The position numbers and the translations under genes are program-made. 64,000 nt of DNA from Desulfomonile tiedjei (GTDB lineage Bacteria; Desulfobacterota; Desulfomonilia; Desulfomonilales; Desulfomonilaceae): the NCBI GenBank assembly GCA_016212925.1, contig JACRDF010000048.1, positions 124,001 through 188,000 on the forward strand, in the 5' to 3' direction. The notes beneath the pieces were generated by a model that ran no database searches, was not told the origin of the DNA, and saw only the letters and a list, made by a program, of their open reading frames with translations. Positions 35,993-44,659 of the stretch are shown piece by piece (within the stretch, counting starts at the first letter, position 1; each line of letters opens with the position of its first letter).

Positions 35993-36433
35993 TTAGCCGG
36001 CTTTCTCCATGACCGCCGGGTTGCTCAACGGCGACGGGCCAAGACCACGGATCTTCTCGACGAATTCTGTGACGACCTTGGCAAAGCGAGGTCCTTCGGC
36101 GGAGGAAACCCACTTGAGCATCAGACGCTCCGGGTCAATTCCGGAAAATTCCAGGAGCTGCTTCATGAAAGCGATTCTTTTGACCGTCATGTAATTACCG
36201 TACAGGTAATGGCAATCTCCGACGTGTCAGCCGCCTACGAAGACGCCGTCCGCGCCTTTCTGGAACGCTTTCAAGATCTGGTGCGGTCCGACCGTTGCTG
36301 AACAAAGCGTTCTTATGGTCCGCAGGTTCGCGGGATATTGCAGACGACTCACCCCGGCAAGGTCCGCTCCCGCGTACGCGCACCAGTTGCACAGGAAGCC
36401 GATTATAGTAGGTTCAAACTGTTCGTCGGACAT
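35993..36433 (-). CDS. mvhD: MvhD-type selenoprotein (copy 2), Sec at residue 69
   Basis: A 146-residue [2Fe-2S] protein that links HdrA to an electron donor. The frame from ATG 36433 reads [40 protein letters not shown], then an in-frame TGA at 36227-36229, then HVGDCHYLYGN and a normal helical C-terminus to a TAA at 35993. MvhD proteins have Cys exactly at the TGA (GGC-H-x-G-[DE]-C-H-Y). Continued family similarity after TGA, with no frameshift, shows this is selenocysteine insertion and not a broken gene. AGGGAG lies five bases before the ATG. A conventional annotation would give two short ORFs or a pseudogene. Confidence 0.92.
36194..36210 (-). promoter_or_regulatory. Candidate bacterial SECIS hairpin, mvhD copy 2
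   Basis: On the minus strand ATTACC-TGTAC-GGTAAT begins 16 bases after the in-frame TGA. The same stem at the same distance occurs in the other mvhD. The codons for the conserved His-Tyr and Gly-Asn supply part of the pairing, so coding constraint may explain some of it. Confidence 0.5.
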
Positions 36434-36504
36434 TGTCACTCCCTTTAAGGGCTTATGTTCTTGTTCCAGCTCGCTTGTTCAAACAGCCTCGGAGGGCTTG
36501 GATT

Positions 36505-38187
36505 CTATCCGGCCAGGGCCTGCTCGATCTGCGCGTAAATCTGTTCGTTGGAAAATCCGTCGAGCCTGGCGCTTCCTGACGGGCAGGTTGCCGCGCATCC
36601 ACCGCAGCCCTTGCAAAGCACCTTGTTAACCTGGCATATGCCCTGTTCGTCGAGGTAGTTTATGGCTCCGTACGGACAAACCTTTATGCATCCGAGACAT
36701 CCGCAACACGTCTCAGGACTGATATCTGCGACTATGCCGCTGGTAAACAACGCCTCCTTGGACAGGACCCCCGCGGCCCTTGAGGCCGCGCCCAGACCCT
36801 GAGCCACCGCTTCTCTGATCGTTGACGGGAAGCGCGCGTTTCCGCAGAGATAAACGCCGTCTGTTGCAAAGTCCAAGGGCTTCAGCTTCACATGTCCTTC
36901 CAGGAAGAAGCCGTTTTCGTTCAAGGGCACCTTCAGCATTGTGGAGATGTCGCTCGCGTCCTCCTGTGCTATCAACGGAGTGGACAGGACCACCAGATCT
37001 GCAGGCATCGCGATCTGTTTGCCCATCCGAAGGTGATACACTTTGACCTGGCCTTGTTCAACCGTCGGAGGCCGCTCAGGATCGTAGGTCACGTAACGCA
37101 CGCCCAATTCCTTGGATCGTCGGAACATGTCCTCGTTTTCTACGCCATACATCTGCATGTCCCGATACAGAATGGTGATCGAGATATCAGGATTAGCCTC
37201 TTTGAGCAGTATGGAGTTCTTCACGGCCGTCATGCAGCAGATACGTGAACAATAGGTCCGCTCTTCGCACCTGGAACCGACGCATTGAACGATCACCACT
37301 TTCTTGGTGTCCGGAAGGCTTCCCGCGCGAAGCATACCCTCCAATTCCAGGTGGGTGATGACCTTGTTGCCGTCGTAACCGAAGAGCCCTTCAGGTTTAA
37401 GAACACGCCCGCCGATAGCAACAATAATTACCCCGGCTTTGACCTGGTTTTCCGTGCCGTTATCGTTCAGGGTCACCGCGTAGTTTCCCACGTACCCTTC
37501 GGCCTTCTTCACCTCGGATCGAGTATGGATGGTCACTTTAGGGTTGTTCTTGAGTCGTTCCGACAGGTCGTTAACCAAGGTTGATGGCGGCTCATTCGAG
37601 GGGAGGATCATATTGAGGTCGTTTAGCAGACCGCCGAGCTTATCCTGTTTTTCGACCAGATCCACTTCGTATCCCATGTTGCCCAGGGCCATTGCCGCGG
37701 ACATCCCTGCAACACCGCCGCCGATCACCACGGCCCGATGGAAAAGGCTGAGCTGGATACGATTTAGCGGCCTGAGTTTGGCTGCCTTCGCCACTGCCAT
37801 GGCTATCTGGCCCTTGGCCCGTTCGGTGCCCTTTTCGCCCTCCCGCATATGAACCCAGGAGCATTGATCCCTGATGTTGGCCATTTCGAAGAGGTACGGA
37901 TTAATGCCGCCCTCTTCACACGCGCTCATGAACAGCGGTTCGTGGGTCCTCGGGGTACAGGAGGCCACCACGACACGATTCAAATTCTCCCGCGGAATGG
38001 CCTCTTTTATTTCGTTTATGCCGCCTTCGGAGCACGTGTATAGGTTTTCCTGGACGAACGCCACATTGGGAAGGGTCTTGGCGTAATCGACCAGTTCCTT
38101 CATTTGCAGATATCCGGCGATATTGGACCCGCAATCGCAAATGAAAACGCCCACGCGGACGTCACTGGATTTTGCTTCGTCTTTCAA
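36505..38187 (-). CDS. hdrA: HdrA-like protein, C-terminal half of a split double HdrA
   Basis: A 560-residue flavoprotein. It starts with the HdrA FeS domain (RVGVFICDCGSNIAG; then VVASCTPRTHEPLF and NIRDQCSWVHM), then an FAD domain (AVVIGGGVAGMSAAMALGN near residue 150) and VQCVGSRCEERTYCSRICC, and ends with two ferredoxin clusters (CCGCLGCIKVCPYGA and CKGCGGCAATCPSGSA). The segment where canonical HdrA has DKTFPTxDCSxC is different here (LNDLNMILPSNEPPST). It matches the second half of the 1010-residue HdrA in this cluster. The start is TTG at 38187 with GGAG eight bases upstream, 13 bases after the gene for the first half. Confidence 0.88.
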   Translation of the reverse strand: MKDEAKSSDVRVGVFICDCGSNIAGYLQMKELVDYAKTLPNVAFVQENLYTCSEGGINEIKEAIPRENLNRVVVASCTPRTHEPLFMSACEEGGINPYLFEMANIRDQCSWVHMREGEKGTERAKGQIAMAVAKAAKLRPLNRIQLSLFHRAVVIGGGVAGMSAAMALGNMGYEVDLVEKQDKLGGLLNDLNMILPSNEPPSTLVNDLSERLKNNPKVTIHTRSEVKKAEGYVGNYAVTLNDNGTENQVKAGVIIVAIGGRVLKPEGLFGYDGNKVITHLELEGMLRAGSLPDTKKVVIVQCVGSRCEERTYCSRICCMTAVKNSILLKEANPDISITILYRDMQMYGVENEDMFRRSKELGVRYVTYDPERPPTVEQGQVKVYHLRMGKQIAMPADLVVLSTPLIAQEDASDISTMLKVPLNENGFFLEGHVKLKPLDFATDGVYLCGNARFPSTIREAVAQGLGAASRAAGVLSKEALFTSGIVADISPETCCGCLGCIKVCPYGAINYLDEQGICQVNKVLCKGCGGCAATCPSGSARLDGFSNEQIYAQIEQALAG

Positions 38188-38200
38188 TCTCTTTACTCCA

Positions 38201-39634
38201 TCAAACGGCCAGTGCCTGGCCGCCGGTCATGACCACTTCTGCGGCTCGGGCCGCTGCACTGCTGGCTTGTGCCACCGATTCGGGAATGTCTAGCGGGCCT
38301 TGGGCACACCCACATGTGAATATTCCCGGAACGTTCGTGTCCAGGGGCCTATTCGGATGTGTTTTAACAAAATTGTTCTCTTCAAGCTCCAGGCCGAAAA
38401 GTTCCGCCACCTGGCCGATTCCCTTCGGGGCCGAGCACGCGTTGGCTAGAATCACCATGTCCAACGTCATTTCCACAACTCGTCGCTGCTCGGTATCCTC
38501 GTAATAAATCACGGGATTTAGATCCTCATCCTGGAGGATTTCAGCCACGCGGCCGCGGACGTACTTCAATCCGGAAACCTTAGCGCCCCGAACCTTGTAC
38601 TCTTCAAATCCTTTGCCCACGGTCCGAAGATCCATATAAAAAATATAGGATTCGGTTTGGGGTTCGTGTTCCTTGGCGATAATCGCTTCCTTGATCGAGT
38701 GCATGCAGCAATAGCTGGAACAGTACTTATGGAACCGGAAGTCTCTGGATCCCACGCATTGGATGAATCCCAGCTTCTTAGCTGTATGATATTTGTGGAC
38801 TTGCTCTTCGAGGCGTTTCTGTTCTTCCACAAGGCGTGCCATATCGTTTGGATCTTCTGATTTCTCCGCCTTCTTCATGAGCTTTGGGATCTCTTTGAGA
38901 CGAGCCTCGCCTCGAATCGTGGATGGCCTCGTGAGATGGCCCTTTGTCGGACCGCCCGCGCTGAGCAAGCGTTCCATCTCCAACGAGGAAATCACGTTCG
39001 GGAGGCGTCCGTACCCGTATTCGGAGATCTGTGTCGCGTCGAAAAGCTCATATCCCGTGGAGACAATAACGGCAGCCACGTTTAGGTCAACTTCCGTTGG
39101 CTTCTGCTCGTAGTCAATTGCTTTGGCCTGGCAGACTTTCGCGCACACACCGCACTTCTGCCCCTGCATGACCCTGCAAGAATTGGGATCTATTGTGTAG
39201 ACCGACGGAATTCCCTGCGCGTAGTCCTTGTAGATAGCCTTGCGGTCATCCAGGCCGAAGTTGAACTCGTTCGGCACCTTGGTAGGGCACTTCTCCGCGC
39301 ACGCTCCGCAGGCGGTGCACCGGCTGGAGTCCACAAAACGGGGCCTACGGTGAACCTTTACCCGAAAGTCGCCCACCTGACCCGAGAATTCAGTTACCTC
39401 GCTGTAAGCCAGAAGATTTATCTTGGGATGCCGACCGACATCCAGCAGCTTAGGCGAGAGAATTCATATGGTACAATCGTTGGTGGGAAAGGTTTTGTCC
39501 AGTTGGGCCATCTTGCCGCCTATGCTGGGGTTTTTCTCCACCAGGTGGACCTGGATTCCCATTTCACCGAGATCCAGAGCGGCTTGCATGCCTGCTATCC
39601 CACCGCCGATTATGAGAACTTCGTTTGAAGCCAT
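38201..39634 (-). CDS. hdrA: HdrA-type selenoprotein, N-terminal half of a split double HdrA, Sec at residue 57
   Basis: A 477-residue flavoprotein. The frame from ATG 39634 reads [20 protein letters not shown] (FAD site), [16 protein letters not shown], an in-frame TGA at 39464-39466, then [21 protein letters not shown]. HdrA proteins have DCSxCILSPKL here, so the TGA stands for the second Cys of the C-x2-C pair. Downstream come [47 protein letters not shown] and [16 protein letters not shown], all in frame. An annotation starting at 39376 would lose the FAD motif. AAGGA lies about ten bases before the ATG. The 560-residue second half follows after 13 bases. The flavin would be the one next to the Sec-ligated cluster. 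Confidence 0.92.
39426..39443 (-). promoter_or_regulatory. Candidate bacterial SECIS hairpin, hdrA
   Basis: On the minus strand GGATG-TCGGTCGG-CATCC begins 20 bases after the in-frame TGA. With extra T-G and C-G pairs the apical loop is GGTC, the loop type seen in E. coli formate dehydrogenase SECIS elements. Confidence 0.6.
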
Positions 39635-39727
39635 TTCGTTACCATCCTTGGGGTTCGTGGCGCCGAATTACCCTCTATGACCATGCGAATCGACAGTAGC
39701 ACATCATCGGTTCGCGTTTTGTTTTGG

Positions 39728-39755
39728 TAGGGGCACGGCATGCCGTGCCCCTACA
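39728..39755. repeat. Perfect 28-bp palindrome
   Basis: GTAGGGGCACGGCA followed by its exact inverse, in the 200-bp gap between the HdrD-like gene and the Sec-HdrA gene. It can fold into a 12-bp or longer stem. The GGGCACGG core resembles the repeat at 15435. It may act as a processing or attenuation signal inside the cluster. Confidence 0.65.
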
Positions 39756-39835
39756 ACAAAGGTGACCACAATATCAATGCAGCACAGTATAGCGTTTCTC
39801 CATGCTAACGGTGGCATTCCGCCGGTTTTTTCCGA

Positions 39836-40966
39836 TCAGATCTTGAGGGTCTGTGCAAGCAAATCGTTTATGTCACGGATTTTCAGTTCGATGTCCATAT
39901 CTCGCAATGCACAGCTCAAATGCAAACGGCACTTGGGGCAGGCCGTCACGAGCGTGTCCGCGCCCGTCGCAACAGCCTCTGCAAGCCTGTTCTTTTGAAT
40001 CGCCTTGGAACAACTCGAACATCCCATCCAAGCGCTCGTGCCGCAGCAAATGCCGTTCTCACGGTTGTGCTGCATCTCCTTGAACTCTATACCGGGGATA
40101 GCCTGGATCAGGTCGCGAGGCTGCTCGATGATTCCGGCCTGACGGCCCAATCTGCATGGGTCGTGATAGGTCAAAACCCCATCCGAAGGAGCGAAGGATA
40201 TGGCTCCGGACTTCACTTCCGCTGCCAGAAGCTCGTAAAAGTGGACTATCTCGATGCCGAGATCGCCAAGCACCTCGGGATAATACTTCTTAAACGTGAG
40301 GTATCCTTCGGGGCAGTGGAAAACCACCCGCTTGCAACCGAGGCTTTTTATGAGCTTCACGTTGCGCTCGGCAAGTCGGGCGAAGTTCTCCTTGTCGCCG
40401 TTCCAGAGCAGATCATGGCCGCAACAACGCTCGTCGTCGTGGATAACCGGTTCGATGCCCATGGTATTGAGGAGCTTCAGGACGCCTCTCGGGCCGTCCA
40501 TCACGTCGAGGTTCCAGTCTGTCTGGAATTCCACGTCAAAAAACGGGGAACAGCCCACGAAATAATAAGTATCGCCGGATTCGGAAATTCTACCGGCTTC
40601 CCTGGCCCAGTCGGTCTTGCTCTGCTTGATGTCCAGGGTCTGGAGCCTCATGATGGTCTGAAAGAGACCTCGGTGCGCGGGAACGCCTCCCTTTCCTTGA
40701 CGCACGGCCTCTTCGCGGACCATGCGGACAAACTCGGGATAATCTATTTTGGAAGGGCACCTGGAGCTGCACTGGCCGCATGACAAGCAAGACCATATGT
40801 TTACGTCTTCCAGGGGGTTCTCTTCTTCATCCATCAGGACCTTTTCGACCATCAAACGAGGTGAAAACTCGGGTGTGACGCGTGAAACAGGACAGCTACC
40901 CGTGCAAATACCACAGTCAAGGCAATAGTAGGCCCGAGTCTGATCAACGATCTCAGGTAAGTTCAT
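39836..40966 (-). CDS. hdrD: HdrD-like protein (ferredoxin plus two CCG domains)
   Basis: A 376-residue iron-sulfur protein combining HdrC-like and HdrB-like parts. N-terminal clusters: CLDCGICTGSCPVSR near residue 15 and CLSCGQCSSRCPSKI near 59. CCG domain 1: YYFVGCSPFFD ... DERCCGHDLLWNGD. CCG domain 2: YHDPCRLGRQAG ... GICCGTSAWMGCSSCSK, then CPKCRLHL. CCG domains carry the noncubane [4Fe-4S] clusters that reduce disulfides in HdrB; here the physiological disulfide or thiol partner is unknown. The ATG (40964-40966) overlaps the TGA stop of the first mvhD (ATGA), so translation is coupled. Confidence 0.9.
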   Translation of the reverse strand: MNLPEIVDQTRAYYCLDCGICTGSCPVSRVTPEFSPRLMVEKVLMDEEENPLEDVNIWSCLSCGQCSSRCPSKIDYPEFVRMVREEAVRQGKGGVPAHRGLFQTIMRLQTLDIKQSKTDWAREAGRISESGDTYYFVGCSPFFDVEFQTDWNLDVMDGPRGVLKLLNTMGIEPVIHDDERCCGHDLLWNGDKENFARLAERNVKLIKSLGCKRVVFHCPEGYLTFKKYYPEVLGDLGIEIVHFYELLAAEVKSGAISFAPSDGVLTYHDPCRLGRQAGIIEQPRDLIQAIPGIEFKEMQHNRENGICCGTSAWMGCSSCSKAIQKNRLAEAVATGADTLVTACPKCRLHLSCALRDMDIELKIRDINDLLAQTLKI

Positions 40967-41391
40967 GCCGCGGTCTCTCTTTTTGAAAGTGGGTTCCTTC
41001 CCAGCTTTCGAATGTCTTCAGTGAATTCCCGGACAGTCTCTGCAAACCGCGATCCTTCCGATGCGGACACCCATTGCTTGCGCAGACGGCCGTCTTCTAT
41101 ACCAAGCAGCTTCATCAGCTTGCGGGTTTTCTCGATAACCTTTGTCGCCTTTTCATTACCTTCCAGGTAATGGCATTCACCGAGGTGTCAACCGGTGACA
41201 AGGACGCCGTCCGCCCCTTTTTCAAAGGCCTTGAGGACGTACGACGGCACAAGCATACCGGAGCACATGAGCCGGATCAGCCGGATGCTTGGCGGATACT
41301 GCATTCTTCCCACACCCGCCAGATCCGCGCCAGCGTACGAACACCAGTTGCACGCAAAAGCTATGATTTTGGGATCAAATTCTGCTGTCAT
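40963..41391 (-). CDS. mvhD: MvhD-type selenoprotein (copy 1), Sec at residue 68
   Basis: A 142-residue protein. From ATG 41391 it reads [40 protein letters not shown], an in-frame TGA at 41188-41190, then [17 protein letters not shown] and a normal C-terminus ending at TGA 40963. Copy 2 and the MvhD family have Cys at the TGA position and Cys again four residues later, so Sec is the sound reading. GGAGAA lies just before the start; the longer frame to 41430 lacks a site. The stop overlaps the HdrD-like start. It would hand electrons to the 1010-residue HdrA upstream or the HdrD-like protein downstream. Confidence 0.92.
41155..41171 (-). promoter_or_regulatory. Candidate bacterial SECIS hairpin, mvhD copy 1
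   Basis: On the minus strand ATTACC-TGGAA-GGTAAT begins 16 bases after the in-frame TGA, the same geometry as in mvhD copy 2 although the flanking codons differ. Confidence 0.5.
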
Positions 41392-41516
41392 TTCTTCTCC
41401 AGAAAGAAGAGTCTTTGAAGTCAAAAACAAGAAAATAACTTGCCTATTCCGTCACATCCCACGAAGTCTCGGAGCGGAACACTCAATGATGCAGGAGTTT
41501 TTGAGGGGGGAGTGGG

Positions 41517-41540
41517 GGGAACTTTTTGCAAAAAGTTCCC
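41517..41540. terminator. Terminator-like palindrome in the hdr cluster
   Basis: GGGAACTTTTTG and CAAAAAGTTCCC form a 12-bp perfect palindrome, widened by GTGGG/CCCAC. It lies 16 bases after the stop of the 1010-residue HdrA and about 125 bases before the first mvhD. It could end transcription or mark a processing site between sub-operons. Confidence 0.5.
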
Positions 41541-41555
41541 TCCCACACTCGTCTC

Positions 41556-44500
41556 TCAACCCATCATAGCAGCGTCGATCATGTCGCCGATCTGGTCGTC
41601 TTTGAAGTGTCGGACTTCCGCAGCGCCGGTGGGGCAAGCTACACCGCAGGCTCCGCATCCCTTGCACAGAGCGGGGTTGACTTCCGATTTCGATATTCCC
41701 GCCGCGATTTCTTTAAGCTCAGGAGCGTGGAACGGGCAGACCTCGACGCATCGGCCGCATCCACGGCAAAGGAACGGATTGACCACAGAGACCATACCCG
41801 GCGCTTCAACATAGCCTCGTGCCAAAACCTGGGCCGCATGAGCGCCGGCAGCCTCGGCCTGGCCTATGGTTTCGTCCAGCGGCTTGGGATAATGAGCCAA
41901 TCCCGCCAGAAAGACCCCGTCGGTCGCGAAATCGACCGGCCTGAGCTTCATATGGGCTTCCAGGAAAAACCCGTCTTCGTTTGTGGATACCTTATAAAGC
42001 CGGGCCAGCTCTTTGTTATAATCGTTGGGGATGATAGCCGCGGCGAGCACCAAGCTGTCCGCCTGCAAGGCCATAGTCCCGCCGAGGATCAGGTCCTTGA
42101 CCCTTACTGCTATCTTCTTGCCCATCTCCACCACGGGAGGGTTTTCAGGTTCGTAACGGACGAAGACTACACCCATTCGGCGAGCCTCTTCGTAATAAGG
42201 CTCATTGAGGCCGAACGTGCGGATGTCTCTGTACAACACAAACACATTTGCCTCGGGGTTGGCCTCCTTCAACGCAAGAGCTTCCTTCACCGCGTGATTG
42301 CAGCAGACCTTGCTGCACCACGGGCGTTCCGCGCAACGGGAACCTACACACTGGATAAATACCGTGGTGTCTGCCTTGAGCACCGAGGGATCTTGAGCCC
42401 TCATGGCTTCACTCATCTCGAGCTGCGTTCTGATCCGCGGATCACTGCCGTACCCGTAAATATCCGGCTTCCATTCGCTCGCGCCGGTGGCTATGACGGT
42501 CACGCCGTGCTGGATTTCACTGGTTTGTCCGGTGTTGTCCGCAATCGTGGTCTTGAAACTGCCTATGAAGCCCTCCACATCTTCGATCCGGGAATTAAGG
42601 TGCACGGTAATGTTCTCATGGGAAGTGGCCTTCGCGACCAGCTCCTCCAAAAAAGGCCGCACGTCTTCACGCTTCAGAGTATGGGCCAATCTCCAAGCGT
42701 TCCCGCCAAGCTTGTCGGTGGCTTCCATCACGTGAACAGGGAATCCCTGCTCCGCGAGGTTGAGGGCGGATGTCATGCCCGCGACACCTCCACCGATCAC
42801 AAGAGCGGATTGAACCATGCCCAACTGCTGATCCTGAACTTGCTCCAGCAAACGACTACGAGCCACGGCCATTCGGATGAGGTCCACGGCTTTTTCGGTC
42901 GCCTTTTCTTTCTCGTGCATGTGGACCCAGGAGCAATGCTCTCGAATGTTGGCCATTTCCACCAGGTACTTGTTCAATCCGGCTTCTCTGGCGGTTTCCT
43001 GGAACAAGGGCAAATGTGTGCGAGGGGTGCAAGAGGCGACTATGACGCGATTTAAGTTATTGTCCTCTATGATCTTTTTGATCAGAACCTGCGCGTCCTG
43101 TGAGCATGTAAAGAGGTTCTCGCCGGCATAAGCTACGCCCGGCAATTCCTTTACCTGCTCGACCACCTCGGGAACGTTTACCGTGGAAGCTATGTTGATC
43201 CCGCACCTACAGACGAATACGCCGATTCTTGGGTCCTCACCGACGACATTTTTTTCCGGAGGCAGTTCCTTTTTGACGGTTAGGGTGTTCCGCTCGGCAG
43301 CCAGCATTTTCACCGCCGCGCCCGCAGCCGCGGAAGCTTCCATGACGGTCTGAGGAATATCCTTGGGCGCTTGAAACGCGCCTGCAACGAAAACACCGGG
43401 CCTGGAAGTCTGCACGGGCTCGAATGTTCCGGTGTCACAGAAGTGGTTCTCCTCAAGTTTGACGCCCAGCTTGCCCGCTGTTTCAAGCGTAGAGTTCGAC
43501 GGCTTTATTCCCACCGCAAGGACCACCATATCAAAGGTTTCGGTGATCAGTTTGCCGTCCTCGGACACGTAGGTAATCTGCAAGTCGCGAGTGATCGGAT
43601 CTTCGACCACCCGACTTACCATGGAACGGATGAATCGCACGCCGCCGTCGCCTTTGGCTCGTTCGTAATATTTGTCAAAGTCCTTGCCGTAGGCTCGTAT
43701 GTCCATGTAGAAAATCGTGGGTTCAATAGAAGCGTCATGTTCTTTGGCAATGACTGCTTCCTTTATGGAAGCCATGCAGCATACGGAACTGCAATGGGGC
43801 ATGCCTTTCCTGCGGTCCCTCGAAGCGACACACTGTATCCACGCCATCTTCTTGGGATGCCGTCCGTCCGATGGACGCTTAACCTCTCCACCGAACGGCC
43901 CTGAAGCGCTCAGGATACGCTCCATCTCCAGGTTAGTGACCACATTGGGCATACGCCCGTGTCCGTATTCCGAAATATGGGCCGTATTGAACAGTTCGTA
44001 TCCCGGCGCAAGTATTACTGCGCCGACTTCCACATCAACGATCTCATCCTGTTGCTCGTAATCGACTGCGCCGGCCGGGCACATCTTTTGGCAGACGCTG
44101 CATTTCTTTCCTTGGAAGATACGGCAATGCTTGGTGTCAATCGTGTAAACGGAAGGTATGCCCTGCGGGTAATCCTTATAGATGGCTTTGCGGACGTCGT
44201 GGCCGAAATTGTACTCGTTCGGGACCTTGGTAGGGCACTTCTCAGCGCAAGTGCCGCAGGAGGTACATTTCGCCGGGTCGACGAACCTTGCTTTCCGGCG
44301 AACCTTTACCCGAAAATTTCCGGCCTCGCCCTCAATTCCTTCCAACGCGCTGTAGGCCAGGACCTCAATATTCGGATTCTGAGCCAGTGTTTGGAGCTTG
44401 GGGGAGAAAATACATGCAGAACAGTCATTCGTCGGGAAGGTTTTATCCAGTTGGGCCATGACTCCGCCGATGCATGGCTTTTCTTCCAGCAGGTAGACCT

Positions 44501-44588
44501 TGAATCCGGATTCGGCCAAGTCCAGCGAGGCCTGGACTCCGCCGATGCCGCCACCGACGGTCATTATCGCGCCAATTCTATCACTCAC
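41556..44588 (-). CDS. hdrA: Double HdrA flavoprotein (two FAD modules)
   Basis: A 1010-residue electron-bifurcation-type flavoprotein. First half (1-440): FAD site [39 protein letters not shown] with Cys in both positions, ferredoxin [17 protein letters not shown], and CSVCQKMCPAGA. Second half (445-1010): GVFVCRCGINIAST, VASCTPRTHLPLF, FAD site ALVIGGGVAGMTSALNLA, CVGSRCAERPWCSKVCC, and C-terminal clusters CRGCGRCVEVCPFHAPEL and CKGCGACGVACPTGAA. It is equivalent to the 477- and 560-residue proteins downstream joined together. GTG start at 44588 with AGGAGG six bases upstream. Placed between hdrCB and mvhD copy 1. Confidence 0.92.
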   Translation of the reverse strand: MSDRIGAIMTVGGGIGGVQASLDLAESGFKVYLLEEKPCIGGVMAQLDKTFPTNDCSACIFSPKLQTLAQNPNIEVLAYSALEGIEGEAGNFRVKVRRKARFVDPAKCTSCGTCAEKCPTKVPNEYNFGHDVRKAIYKDYPQGIPSVYTIDTKHCRIFQGKKCSVCQKMCPAGAVDYEQQDEIVDVEVGAVILAPGYELFNTAHISEYGHGRMPNVVTNLEMERILSASGPFGGEVKRPSDGRHPKKMAWIQCVASRDRRKGMPHCSSVCCMASIKEAVIAKEHDASIEPTIFYMDIRAYGKDFDKYYERAKGDGGVRFIRSMVSRVVEDPITRDLQITYVSEDGKLITETFDMVVLAVGIKPSNSTLETAGKLGVKLEENHFCDTGTFEPVQTSRPGVFVAGAFQAPKDIPQTVMEASAAAGAAVKMLAAERNTLTVKKELPPEKNVVGEDPRIGVFVCRCGINIASTVNVPEVVEQVKELPGVAYAGENLFTCSQDAQVLIKKIIEDNNLNRVIVASCTPRTHLPLFQETAREAGLNKYLVEMANIREHCSWVHMHEKEKATEKAVDLIRMAVARSRLLEQVQDQQLGMVQSALVIGGGVAGMTSALNLAEQGFPVHVMEATDKLGGNAWRLAHTLKREDVRPFLEELVAKATSHENITVHLNSRIEDVEGFIGSFKTTIADNTGQTSEIQHGVTVIATGASEWKPDIYGYGSDPRIRTQLEMSEAMRAQDPSVLKADTTVFIQCVGSRCAERPWCSKVCCNHAVKEALALKEANPEANVFVLYRDIRTFGLNEPYYEEARRMGVVFVRYEPENPPVVEMGKKIAVRVKDLILGGTMALQADSLVLAAAIIPNDYNKELARLYKVSTNEDGFFLEAHMKLRPVDFATDGVFLAGLAHYPKPLDETIGQAEAAGAHAAQVLARGYVEAPGMVSVVNPFLCRGCGRCVEVCPFHAPELKEIAAGISKSEVNPALCKGCGACGVACPTGAAEVRHFKDDQIGDMIDAAMMG

Positions 44589-44659
44589 GACGCCCCTCCT
44601 GAGATGCGGGCCTTAAGAATCATTCAGCACACCTTTGTGCGAGCTTTTTGAGAATCTGT

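Noticed and set aside
38201-39376. Shortened HdrA gene beginning at 39376, as a truncated or pseudogene
   Set aside because: The FAD motif and DKTFPTND segment lie upstream in the same frame, separated only by a TGA at a Cys position; selenocysteine explains this better than decay.
41526-43055. 509-residue plus-strand ORF inside the hdr cluster
   Set aside because: It is antisense to the double HdrA gene; long open antisense frames follow from GC-rich codon use.
41556-44588. Selenocysteine in the 1010-residue HdrA
   Set aside because: Both positions of the C-x2-C motif are Cys codons (NDCSACI) and the frame is open throughout.
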